This document shows, in pieces, positions 1 through 10,560 of a stretch of DNA of 64,000 nt. Made by a program: the position numbers and the translations under genes. The notes under the pieces are model-generated. The model searched no databases. It was not told the origin of the DNA and saw only the letters and a list, made by a program, of their open reading frames with translations. Position 1 is the stretch's first letter. Every line of letters begins with the position of its first letter. Origin of the DNA: Iris pallida (Eukaryota; Streptophyta; Magnoliopsida; Asparagales; Iridaceae); NCBI GenBank assembly GCA_029216955.1, contig JANAVB010016199.1, positions 11,639,714 through 11,703,713 on the forward strand, given 5' to 3'.

Positions 1-2
1 TT

Positions 3-1543
3 CCGGCTGCTCAAACTCCTACTCATTCTCAAGAAGATCGAGAAATGATAGATGCCCTCCTGGATTGTGACTATGACGATGCGTCAATCGAAGATAATTC
101 CACAAGCGCTGTTGAATAAGAACCAGTTTCAGTGGATGTCCCACTGATACCGGCTGAAGAAGGCCGTATAACTGTTGAGGGTGAAGAACACCCTGTTGTT
201 GATAAGAGGCATCCAAGCCTAAAAACTGATGAGTTTGAAAATAACGAAGATCAGACTACAGCTCCTGAAGATGCTGGGAATGATGAAAATCCTAGAAATA
301 TTGCTGCGGAGACTCAGCCCCTGCCGATCAAGCTCTTGAGGTCAAGGATGCAGAAGTGATTGCTTCAGCTAACCAAGTTGAGTTGGGGGCCGGAAGCAGC
401 CGTTTCCTATCAGGCGGTTCTGAGGCTGGAAGTAGTCAGGCGGTAGTGTCTGAAACTACCAAAGCCGGGCTCTGTACGAATGTGGTTACACCCCACGATA
501 CCCCATATGTACTGCCAAGTTCGGGTAAATTTCTAACTTTTAATCACCCTAATTTTTTTATGATATACACTGACTATGTATCTTGACCGTAACAGGTCCT
601 GTAGGGACGATTATGCCATTTCCTTCAACGGCTCCCAGCTTCAGCTCAACAATGGCTCCTCTAGATATGAGGACCCATACTGGAGATGGAAGCTCGCCTA
701 TGATGCATGTAGTTGGGTCTCCTAGTGCACAGTCTATGATTCCTCCAACTGTTGCAGCAGGAGAAATTCCAGCAGAGGTAGCTACTCCGGGCGTCTTAGC
801 GATGAACAGTCTCATCGTAGAGTCCTATACCAACGCTTTCTTCACATCTTTGAGGCCTCTAGTTCAGACGGTACTGGAGAAAAATAATCCCTATGAATCG
901 GTAAGGGGTCCTTCCTCATGTATAATTGCAGCCATCCACAAGGTTAGAGATATGGATAGAGCCACCTATCTGGAGCATATCTTAGATGCACTTGAGGAAT
1001 CTATCAAATCTTACAAAGATTTGATAAGAGGAAAGATTCAAAAACTTGTAGACGCTGAGTTTGAGGCAACGGCTAACGGGGCTGTAAGACGAAAGACTGA
1101 ATTCGAAGCTTTTGTGATGGCCTTCTCACAACGTACTGCAGAAATGGAAGTTCATATTGTTGAAGAGCTTCTACTGTTGAGTAGCACAAGATTGAAGCTA
1201 TCGAGAAGGAGAAAGAAGCTTCTGAGTGCCAAACTCGCATTCAGGAGCTAGAAGCTGAGTTGATCCGGCTCCAAGAAGTACTTAAAGCAGCTCGGCGATG
1301 TGAAGAGGAAGCGCTAGAGTTGTATCAAATTGCTAAAGCCAACTAGATGAACTGAGGCGACAAAAAGATGAATTTGTCCAAGCCGAGCATGCTGAATTAG
1401 AGCGCCAAGTTGCCTCACTGATACCCTTTGATCCGGAGTCTGAAAAAGCTCAAGCTAGAGAACAGGTGCTCAATTCCAGGGTAGAAAGAGATGAGAACTT
1501 GAAGAGATTGATCATGGAGCTCAGTACTCGACCTCCCCAATGA
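3..1543 (+). pseudogene. Antisense extra ORF of the Tat element, coiled-coil C-terminus, broken
   Basis: An open frame enters from the left edge and continues to a TGA at 1541-1543 only if several breaks are ignored. There is an in-frame TAA at 117-119, and the frame changes near 359, 586 and 1210. The readable parts are acidic and Glu/Asp-rich at first (132-359), then a Pro/Ser/Thr-rich stretch (about 600-800). A helical segment follows (about 800-1250), then an Arg/Glu-rich segment with coiled-coil character (about 1200-1540). It lies 3' of the integrase and opposite to it, where Tat elements often carry additional ORFs, some with a plant mobile domain. No such domain is visible here; it could lie upstream of the window. 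An AATAAA at 1594-1599 suits a transcript of this strand. The function is unknown. Confidence 0.6.
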
Positions 1544-2048
1544 AGTTTTTGTTGTCTCTTTTTTATGATGTAATCTTGACATTTTGAATCATCAATAAAA
1601 TTAATGATCTTTTATGGTTCCATTACTTGTTGTATGCCTGTGATAGACATAAGTAATAGATCAAAAGCAGGAAATATGTTCAAAGATACCGAACGTGACA
1701 TATTTCCTTAGAAAATAACAATATTTATTATATTTGTACAGAAGTAATGTGGACGTGACAGAATATAATATTTAAAATATTGCCATTTCAATAGACGACC
1801 TTATCAGAGGTAATATGGACGTGATAGGTCGCTGACATAGATAGTAGAATTCAGAGGTGAATTCAAATATTTATTCTAATTATCGTCAAATCAGCTGGAA
1901 TTTCAAAGATAGGGTTTATGATCAAGTGATACGATATGGATATACTCCGCTGAGGATTTAAAAGTTTATTAGAAGAGCGAATAAGAGACAATAACTCAAT
2001 GCCTTTTTTTTTATATATGCAACATTCAGAAGATATCTTATACATCCT
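1544..2048. other. Non-coding spacer between antisense ORF and integrase
   Basis: AT-rich with no coding signal. It holds an AATAAA on the plus strand (1594-1599) and an imperfect repeat whose copies share a core like GGACGTGACAG or GGACGTGATAG near 1750 and 1820. It is probably the convergent 3' ends of pol (minus) and the antisense ORF (plus). Confidence 0.5.
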
Positions 2049-2995
2049 TCAAACATAGTATTTCTTTAGAAATTTGCCATTAATAGGCATCATAGCGACT
2101 CGGCCATCCATCATGGTTAGTTGATAAGCTCCGTTCGAGAAAACCTTGCTTACAACAAATGGACCTTCCCACTTCGCTTTAAACTTGCCTTGGCTCTTGT
2201 ATGTCATATTCATAGGACGTCTGACAGTAAGAACTAGTTCGCCTTTCTAAATGCTCGTACTTTGACTTTACGATTGAAAGCTTTTGAGATGCGGGCCTTG
2301 TATAGCTCGAAATATTGTTGAGCTAACAGCCTTTTCTCATCAAGCACTTTCAGCTCTTGAAGTCGAAGACGATCGTTGTTTTCTGTTCTGAGTTCATTGG
2401 CAATTGCAATCCCCAGGGAGGGAATTTGAATTTCCAATGGTAGAACAGATTCACACCTATACACTAAAGAGAAAGGTGTACAACCCGTAGGATTGCATAT
2501 AGTAGTACGATAAGCCCATAAACATTCTCCAAGCTTTTTACTCCAATTGCGTTTGTTAGTAGAAATAAACTTTTTGAGGAGTTTAATGATAGTCTTGTTG
2601 AATGCTTCAGCCAAACCATTAGTTGCAGGATTATAGGCAGTGGAAGCGACATTGTCGATTCTGTTGTCATCACAGAATCGAGTAAACTTCTGACTGATGA
2701 ATTGTGGTCCATTATCATAAATGATTTGTCGAGGATTGCCAAATCTGTATATCATATGATGTTTGACGAACTTGATGACATTGCTGGTCTTAACTTTGGA
2801 TAAAGGTATAGCTTCGGCCTATTTTGAAAAGTAATCAGTTATAGCTAGTATATACCGATGTCCTCTAGACGATGGTAGATTGATAGGACCAACGACATCC
2901 ATGCCCCATGCTTCAAAGGGCCATGATGCGGCAGTCAGATGAAGAAATTTCGATGGTTGGTGGATAAAGTCTGCATGGATTTGACACACTCAATA
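2049..2995 (-). pseudogene. T1 integrase
   Basis: Core domain of a retroviral-type integrase. The three catalytic acidic residues are recognisable: D in GMDVVGP (near 2895), D in IIYDNGPQF (near 2710) and E in NGLAEAFNK (near 2615). The C-terminal beta domain (a KAKWEGPF-like stretch) ends at a TGA near 2049. Two stop codons interrupt the core, at about 2987 and 2821. There is a frameshift near 2245, between the core and the C-terminal part. In the HHCC zinc finger the first Cys of the CxxC pair reads Tyr, a G-to-A type change. No chromodomain is present, as expected for Tat elements. Confidence 0.85.
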
Positions 2996-4120
2996 TTTCC
3001 TTGCATACTCAATATCATCTGATACCATAGTGGGCCAGTAGTAACCCGTACGTCGAATACGATCCTGCAGTTTAGGACTTGGCTGATGTGTACCACAAAC
3101 ACCATTGTGAGTCTCCCGTTGTATTTGTTTTACATCATCCCTTTCAAGACACCGTAGTAGTAAACTGTCAAATGTTCGTCGATAAAGGGTCTTGGTGGTA
3201 TGATTATAATAGAATCGGAGTGATCGCTGACGAATGGTTGTAGTTTCTTTAGGATCTTTGGGTAAGATGTCATGTACCACGAAGTCAATGAAAGAAACTC
3301 TCCAGTCTTCGCTAATAACATTGATTTCAGTTAAACTGCTGAACTCAATGTTTGAATTATTTTCGATGCAAAATAATTCTTTATTAGTAATAACAATCAT
3401 ATGCTGTGTTCTGACTGGAATTGCCAATACTGCTGCAAGATTGGCCAATACATCAGCTTCGGTATTGCATGCTCGACGTACATGCTCAATGAAAAATCCT
3501 TTGAACGATGAAGCCATTTTGACTGCTGCCTCATGATATGGGACAAGATCTTGATGTCGAACCTCATATGTTCCTCTGACCTGAATGACAATCAGTTTAG
3601 AGTCTCCATACACTTCAAGATATTCAATATCCAATTGTTTAGCTAATTGGAGACCAATGAGTAGGGCATTGTATTCGGCCACATTGTTGGAGCATGACTC
3701 ATCCAAGGAATAAGCTCTTTGAATAGCTAATCCTTCCGCTGATACGAGGACAATTCCAACTCCTACGACAATGGCTCATTTTGGTCCGATTCTGGATGCT
3801 CCATCAAAGAATAGACGCCAGACAAGAATTTCTTCTGAAATCATGTTGGATTCTAAAGTTTTGTTAGAAATCTCGTCATAGAGTTTAGACGTTTCGGAAA
3901 TTAGATGAGCCGCTAGGAAGTCAGCAAGGGCTTGACCCTTAACAGACTTTTGAGGAACATAAACCATATCATATTGTGCTAATAATATGGCCCATGTAGC
4001 AAACATGGAATTGAGTGTACTGGACTTCTTCATTAAGACCCGAAGAAGGTTAACTCTAGAAATAACATGAATAGTTTGGCCAGTGATGTAATGTCTCGTC
4101 TTTTGAACAACAAACATCAT
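2990..4120 (-). pseudogene. T1 second (archaeal-type) RNase H and integrase zinc finger
   Basis: Starting near 4120, the end of the ordinary RNase H is followed by a second RNase H. It has FFDGAS (the first catalytic Asp, near 3805), then NVAEYNALLIGL (the catalytic Glu, near 3670), VYGDSKLI (Asp, near 3610) and NTEADVLANLA (Asp, near 3455). The integrase HHCC motif follows, with HNGVCGTH near 3090. This second RNase H is inferred from the motif order and is typical of Tat retrotransposons, where it is thought to help remove the RNA template. One stop codon lies at 3776-3778, just after FFDGAS, and the frame changes between there and 3706. Confidence 0.82.
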
Positions 4121-5214
4121 TCTTTTTCTACTGGGCTATATCGATGTTTAGCCCCGACCATTGTACGGCTGAGATAATAGATAGCTTGCTCATGGCCTTC
4201 TTTGTTCTTCTGAGCTAGTAATGCACCTAACGAATGATCCATCGCTCGAACATACATCAAGAAGGGTATTCCTGAGATTGGAGGTACTAAGACTGGTGGG
4301 TTCATCAAGTACCGCTTTATGTCTTCAAATGCTTGCTGGCATTCTTCAGTCCAAATAAAAGACACATCTTTCTTCATCAATTGAGTGAATAGTCTGCAAC
4401 GTCCAAACAAATTCGAAATGAATCTCCTGATGTAAGCAAGCCGGCCTTGGAATCCTCGTAGCTCTTTTAGGTTGCGTGGAGGACGCATCTCTTGAATGGC
4501 TTTGATCTTCTCGGGATCAACGTGTATACCTTTAGAGGTAATAACTAATTCAAGAAATTTTCCAATAGAGGCTCCCAGAAATGACTTGTTGGGATTCATA
4601 TTGAGTTGATGTTGGCGCATTAGATCGGAGATAGTTCTTAAGTCTTGGATGTGGTCTTCCTTTAGACGACTTTTGACAGCAATATCGTCAACATAGCATT
4701 CAACAGTCTTTCGTAAATGATCACGGAAGATGGTACTTATAGCCCGTTGATAGGTGACACCAACGTTCTTAAGACCGAACGGCATGATAGTGTAACAGTA
4801 GACTCCGAGAGGAGTACGAAAAGATGTATGTTTCTTATCTTTTGGATGCATCTTGATTTAATTGTATTCTGAGAATCCATCCATAAAATACATTCGTTCG
4901 AATCCGCAAGTATTGTCGATCATGACATCAGTTATCAGAAGAGGAAACTCATCTTTGGGACAAGCATCGTTGAGATCTCTAAAGTCAATGTAGACTCGGA
5001 CCTTCCCCGTTTTCTTCATAACTGGGACGACATTAGCCAGCAAGTCAGGATGTGGTTCTTCTCTGACAAAACTACAAGAGATAAGTTTCTTAACTTCAGT
5101 TTCTATGACATCCATCATGTCAGGTCGAAATCGACGTTGTTGTTGTTTAATCGACCTTGCATTGGACAAGATGTTGAACGTGTGGGTAGCAATCTGAGGA
5201 TCCAGTCCTGGCAT
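4117..5214 (-). pseudogene. T1 reverse transcriptase and first RNase H
   Basis: The fingers and palm begin with the conserved RVYIDFRDLNDACPKD (near 4975). The catalytic motif YVDDIAVKS is intact near 4690. The connection and first RNase H follow, with YYLSRTMVGAKHRYSPVEKE at the 3' end (near 4150). The two open frames on either side of 4855 are the same frame interrupted by a TAA, where relatives have Gln (context GFSEYN-stop-IKMHPKD). This is a CAA to TAA change. Otherwise the region is readable throughout. Confidence 0.88.
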
Positions 5215-6088
5215 ATCTTCATAACTCCAGGCGAAGACGTCAATGTATTCCCGGATAAGCTGAATTAATTCTTGCTTGTCTGCTTCCGGAAGGCTTTTAC
5301 TGATGAAGATAGGTCTTGGCGAGCCCTCTTCTCCAACATCGACCTGAATTAATTGATCTTCAGTAGGTGGTTCTCGTTGTTCGTAATGAAGTTTCTACTG
5401 AGTGTCTATTCTTTGTGCCCAATGATCTACTTCAGGAGCTTCAACTACGTCTTCCTCTGAGAATTCGACAGAGACCATATTAGAAGATAGTGTCACGCGA
5501 TGGACGTGTCCGACGCTAGTGTCAGAATCCCATGAAACAGAATCAGAAGAGTTAGATCGCTCTTCTTTGTCAGATTCGGAAGCTTCTGGGGTTGGAATTG
5601 GCGAGGTATAGCCTAATCCACGCTTCATTTTGCTGTAGTATTGCAGCAAATTTCTTTTGGAGCGGAGATACGAATGGGAGTTCGCCTTCCTTTACCGCCA
5701 TTAAGACCGGCTTTAAAATTATAACCCATCTTTTGAATAATATCTTTTGATTGTTGGCTATAACGACGAAGTTGGAGTCTCCCATAATCGACATTTTTGT
5801 CTTCGCTATTGGGAGTAGTTTGCTGTTCTGTTCCTTTACTAAAAATTATTGGAAGTTTATCCTTTTTTCTGGAAGGAACTAAAAAGAAGGAATCTAATAC
5901 TGTTTCAAGTAGTACTTCATTCTGGAGAGGTTGAACTACTCCTATTGCAAGTGGTTCAAAGTTATCTAGCATTTCCAAAAAACATCGAGCATAATAAAAG
6001 ACATCAGTATACTGCAAAGGAGATGCTATTTTATTGATTTGTACATCATCATTTATAACAGGATTCTTGGCCTTAGCAGAAGGCTTAG
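5215..6088 (-). pseudogene. T1 pol N-terminal linker with a G-patch motif
   Basis: Near 5690 the translation reads IIQKMGYNFKAGLNGGKG, which matches the glycine pattern of a G-patch, a short RNA-binding or helicase-activating motif seen upstream of RT in some Tat-group polyproteins. An acidic Ser/Asp-rich spacer follows (5395-5650), then a poorly conserved stretch up to the RT. At least two frameshifts separate these blocks. The 5' edge is cut by the T2 insertion at 6089. Confidence 0.65.
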
Positions 6089-6737
6089 TGTAACCACCAC
6101 TTTTTTAAAACAAGGGTAATTTTGAAACTTTTGTAAATTGATCATGTTAATGATTTATTGGTGAATTTAGATTATTTTTATACCATTTAGTTAGATGTAT
6201 TATAATTTTGGTATTTTGCTAGTGTAACCTTAGAGCTACTTAGCCTAGAGACTAACCATGACCATGAAAACCTAACCATGTGATTAGATTAGCTAATTAC
6301 CACTTTCTAGGCTAAGGTTATTTTGGTCATTTGTGACATTTGAATTAATTTGAATTTTGATTAATTAATAATGTGCTAATTAAAATATTAAGCCTTAACC
6401 TAGAAGTAACCCTAATCTAGATATGATCATGAGCCTAGATATTTCTTTAGTAGCTTCCAACTAGATGACAAGGTTAGTAATATCTAGATATTATGGCTAA
6501 GTAGATATTTAGCTTCAAACCCACTTGTCATGACCACCCAACAAGATGATTAGGACTAGCCTAATTGAACATTAGTTAGTCTCTAGCTAGATTAGAAGAA
6601 TTAGTTAGAAGGCTTAACTAATTCTTCTAATTAGGAAGAGAGGTTTAATCCCTAACTTGTCATGACTAAAGAGAGGGGTGTAGTGGACCTTTCCCCTTGC
6701 CCAAAACCCTTATCCTAACATCATATGGCAGCCCACA

Positions 6738-6748
6738 TTTTTATAAAG
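6738..6748 (+). promoter_or_regulatory. T2 LTR TATA box
   Basis: TTTTTATAAAG lies about 650 bp into the LTR and is kept in the 3' LTR at about 32394-32403. A CT-rich leader follows. This is the most likely U3/R promoter of T2. Confidence 0.5.
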
Positions 6749-7657
6749 TTCCACTTCATCTTCTTCCTCTTTCCATTTTTATTTCAAGCCCCAATTTAGG
6801 AGCTTTTTCCTCCAAATTGCTCCTATACCCAAATTTTCTCCAAATTGAACCAAATTTGTTTCATCCTCACCCCCTTGGAGAGGAGAAGCCTCTATTGGCT
6901 AGCTAAGAAGAGATTGGAAGGATTTGGAGCCTTGAAGCTTGGTGGAGATCTAGATCTAGGAATTTTACATTGGGAATCCATCTTCCTTTTGGTATGAGCT
7001 CTCTAAACCCTTTAATTTTATTTTATTAGTGTAAATACATTCATTTAGAACCCCATTTGCATTAGGATACCATTAGAGAGGAGTTGAGGCTCTCATCTTC
7101 TTATTTGAAGGTTTTTTCCATTTCATTTTGATACAAATTCGGGGAAATCGAATTTGTGACCACCAAGTGTTCGATACGTGTCCCCAAAGAAACTTTTGTG
7201 TCCTTTTTGAGTCGGGATTGGGTGTTTGTGTCCTAAATAGGATACCTGGTGTTGCGTCATGGTATCTCATGATACTCATGGTTAGATTTGGGTATATACA
7301 TGTGTTTCTTTTGTCCCAAAACAACCAAAATTCGTCATAATATTTATCCACATTTTTAGTAGTAATAACAACTTAGAAATGCCATAACTTTTAGCTCAGA
7401 ACTCCGATTAATCCCTCTTTTTTTTAATGAACTGTATCGAAGTTAACTTTCCAAATATATATATTAATAGGCCAAAATCATTCTACAACTTTCTGTAAAA
7501 TTGTTTGAGTGTCAGCTGTACGAAAGACGAACGCGTTTCGGTGTTTTTGCGATTTCGGGAGCTTTAGAAAAGTGACTATACGACATAGGCATTTTGTGTA
7601 ACCTATGAGCCTATGTAGTATGGATATTAAGTGAATATAGGTATCATAGGTTGTCGA

Positions 7658-7658
<1 letters not shown>

Positions 7659-7709
<51 letters not shown>
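7659..7709. repeat. (TA)n microsatellite
   Basis: Uninterrupted TA dinucleotides, about 25 copies, forming the left flank of the GC-rich insert T3. Apparent Tyr-Ile ORFs through it are artefacts. Confidence 0.97.
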
Positions 7710-7712
<3 letters not shown>

Positions 7713-9282
7713 AAACCAAAAACTACGGTCCCCACAAGAGGGAACCCGTTCAAAATTCAAACCACCAAACCAAAGAAAACAAGCGGGGGGAAGCACGCAT
7801 CCCAAGCGGGGCACGTGGGCCAAGGGGGACGGGGGGTCTGCCCGAGGGGAACCGGGTCCCGAGGCTGGGGCCTGATCGCGTTGGGCGCGACGCCCGAGAG
7901 GGGGGAGCGGGGCCCGAAGGAAGGAGGAGCCGCCGAAAACGGGAGGCCGGAGGCGGCCAGCGACCGGAGGGGTCCGACGGGAAGGGCAGGGGCCACGACA
8001 CCCGAGGGGGGAGCCCACTGCCCAAGGGGGGGTGGATGGCGCGTTGTCCGCTGGGGGGCGCGCGACACAAGAGCGCCTCGGGCTGCTGCACGCAGGCCAG
8101 TGGGGGAGAGAGAGGGGCCGGCGGTGGAGCTTGTCCCAGGGCCGACGCCCAAAGCCAGGAGGGCTCCAGCGGGGGAGGCTGGCCCGTATCAGCGCGGACG
8201 GAGACTGGGCGGCTGGAGAGAAGCGGCGCCGGGGGGGAGAGAGCAGAGAGGTGGGCGGGGAGAGGCCGGGTCCCAGCGCGGCAGGCGACCGGCAGTCGGG
8301 AGGGCTAGTAGTAGCGGTGGTACGACCCCAAGACGTGGGCGTACGCCGCCCACTACGCCGCGTAAGAGGAGCCGTGGTCGCCAGAAATAGGCCAGGGAGC
8401 CGCGGCCGGCTGGACGGGGACGGAGGGGGCGGAGGCGGGCCAATGGGACGCGGTCGATTGGGCTGGAAGGGGGACCCAGTACCACTGCAAGGTGGAGGGG
8501 TCCTGGTAGTAGGTCCCCGTCGCCATCGAGGAGGAGGGATACGCGACGGCGGGTTGGACGGCGGGGAGAGAGAGGTGGTCCGCTGCCGAGACCGGAGGGG
8601 CTTGGGCGTAGGCCTCTGCCAAGAGGGAAGGTGGCGCAGCGAGTTGGGTGGCGGGATGGGGGAGGAAGTCCTCGGCCGCAGCGGTGGACACGGTGGGTTG
8701 GGGGACGAATTGGGGGGGACGACCTCGGACGGGGCGGGAGGCGCTTAGAGTGGAACCGCTGACGAGGCGGGAGGAGGAGCGAGAGGGGGAGGGGGCTCGG
8801 AGATGTAACCCGAAGCCGAAGCGGGGGGGGGAGCTCTGGAGTAGGAGCTGCCGGAGAGAGGGAGACTGCCTGGGCGGGGGGAGCCTGGGCTGGAGGAGCA
8901 CCTGGGTCTGCCGAGGGAGGGGGAGGCGCTACTACGGGGATGGCGACCCTGGGGAGCGGCGGGCCGGGACGTGGCCACGCTGCACGCGGGGCGTCGAGGT
9001 AGACTGGCGGAGGGCCGAGTAGGGACGGGGCCGACGACGGCCGAGGGCACCGGGAACGTCGATTCCGACGACATCGAGGGCGGCGGCGGCTCCGAGGAAG
9101 AGAGGAGAAGGGGGAGGGGCCGCCGCACGCCATGCAAACTCCGGCCGGGGAAGGGTGGCCTCCCCGCGAGAAGAGCGGCCAGTGGGGCCCCGGCCGCCCG
9201 GGGACGGTAGGCCACTGGCCGAGGTGGGGAACCCGAGGAGCTGGGGAGCTCCATTACAAGGAATCCACACCCACATGGCTCT

Positions 9283-9285
<3 letters not shown>
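7710..9285 (-). mobile_element. T3: GC-rich insert in a TA repeat, unidentified, gene-like on minus strand
   Basis: About 1.6 kb of strikingly GC-rich sequence sits between two (TA)n tracts in an otherwise AT-rich LTR. Long open frames exist on both strands, as expected from the base composition. The minus strand is more plausible: near 9095 an ATG opens a Pro/Ser/Ala-rich product (MSSESTFPV...). A second frame (8353-8901) holds YYQDPSTLQWYWVPLP near 8500, which looks like real aromatic-bearing protein rather than composition noise. The minus strand ends GGTTTAAAA before the TA run. No terminal inverted repeats or TSD were found. It may be a captured host gene fragment, a retrocopy, or part of an element whose gag N-terminus I do not recognise. 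Confidence 0.45.
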
Positions 9286-9343
<58 letters not shown>

Positions 9344-10051
9344 AGGTAATATTTGTTAGTTAGTGTGTGTTAATGTTGATACAAATGGTTATCAAGTGAA
9401 CAAAATATAGATAAGTTATGTGTCAAGGTATTAAAGTTTTGGACAAGGTACTAGTGTGATACTTGGATACCATCAGAATATTGGTATAATGACACTCAAG
9501 TATCATGAGTAAGGATAAGTGAGTATTGGGACTTGAGTAATGTATCCTATTTGGTATCGAGTATTAGTATTAGAGTTAATTGGATAAGTATCTAGGAGGA
9601 TAAGGTATTTGTCAAGTTACTAAAATATTGGGTATTAGAACTAGGTAATAGATAATATCAAGATGTCAAGTACCAAGAGTAGGATGAGTGAGTCCACGTG
9701 TGTATGATTGGTAGGGTATGGTAAGCATATAATATCTTGGGGCAACTTCGATAGGTAATGGAATAGAATGGTATATTGATATATAGGTATATAATATAGG
9801 TAAAGGGTAAATATTAAATATGGATAAAGTGCATATTGGTATATGTTATGGATAGATAAAGATAATGGTATATGTGACATGTATTGGATACATCTATGGA
9901 TATATAAATGATAAATTGGCTAAAGTAATCTTAGATAGTAAGTAACTAGTAGGGATGTAAGATATATATATAAGTATTGGAATATAGATATATGTATAGA
10001 CATATGTTATATGATTTTAGATATTCCTATATGCCTATATAGTTATATAGG

Positions 10052-10120
<69 letters not shown>
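9286..10120 (+). repeat. T2 5' LTR, second segment
   Basis: It starts in a (TA)n run (9286-9336). From about 9655 it aligns again with the 3' LTR (33010 onward); 9337-9655 is absent from the 3' LTR. It ends in the (TA)n run (10053-10122) that received T4. There is no coding potential. Confidence 0.85.
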
Positions 10121-10128
<8 letters not shown>

Positions 10129-10371
10129 AGTAAAGAGATATGGAGATAGAAAAATGGAGAAAATTGTTTCTTCATTCACTTGTATCACAATCAACTTGAG
10201 AAGAGCTTTTTATATAGGCTTACAATGAAGGTTTAACATCATCATGACAATTAAAGGAGAAATGCCAAAAGACATAGGGTATGGATAACCAAATGTTATA
10301 GGTTATGGATAACCAAAAGACATAGGTTATATAGGCCAAATAATTATGGTAAATTATCTATATTTACAACA
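10121..10371 (-). repeat. T4 3' LTR
   Basis: About 250 bp, matching 15873-16124 apart from a few substitutions. The inner edge is fixed by the purine tract CCAAGGAAGAG (minus strand). The outer edge blurs into TA repeats. Confidence 0.9.
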
Positions 10372-10560
10372 CTCTTCCTTGGATATTCACCAATAATTAT
10401 TTGGTGGTGTATGCGCATTTGTTGCCTCGTTAAAACTTTACTAAGAAAAAATCTAGCGGGAAAAATCTTAGTCAAGAAAAAAGAGTACAACGCGCAAAAC
10501 TCAAAAATATTCTTCATGAGTCATACTCCCCCTCAATATAATAGATTTTCTTGACTTCGA

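Larger units (their letters stand above)
1..6088 (-). mobile_element. T1: Tat-lineage Ty3/gypsy retrotransposon, 5' part missing
   Basis: Read on the minus strand, this segment runs G-patch linker, reverse transcriptase, RNase H, a second archaeal-type RNase H, and integrase. The doubled RNase H is the known mark of the Tat group (Ogre/Retand relatives). Beyond the integrase there is non-coding sequence and then an ORF on the opposite strand, which fits the extra antisense ORFs known from this group. No gag or protease is visible, because T2 inserted at 6088/6089 and the rest lies beyond T2's far end, outside the window. No LTR of T1 is in view. The coding frames carry several stops and frameshifts, so the copy is dead. 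Confidence 0.88.
6089..7709 (+). repeat. T2 5' LTR, first segment
   Basis: 6089-7345 aligns closely with 31760-33003. The part 7346-7709 has no counterpart in the 3' LTR, which carries a deletion there. It includes a TATA box near 6740 and a donor-like GGTATGAGCTC near 6993. It ends in a (TA)n run (7659-7709). Small ORFs here are not coding: they are repeated as LTR sequence. Confidence 0.88.

Noticed and set aside
7815..9022. Long plus-strand ORFs in the GC-rich insert
   Set aside because: Gly/Arg-rich shadows caused by GC content; the minus strand reads more like protein.
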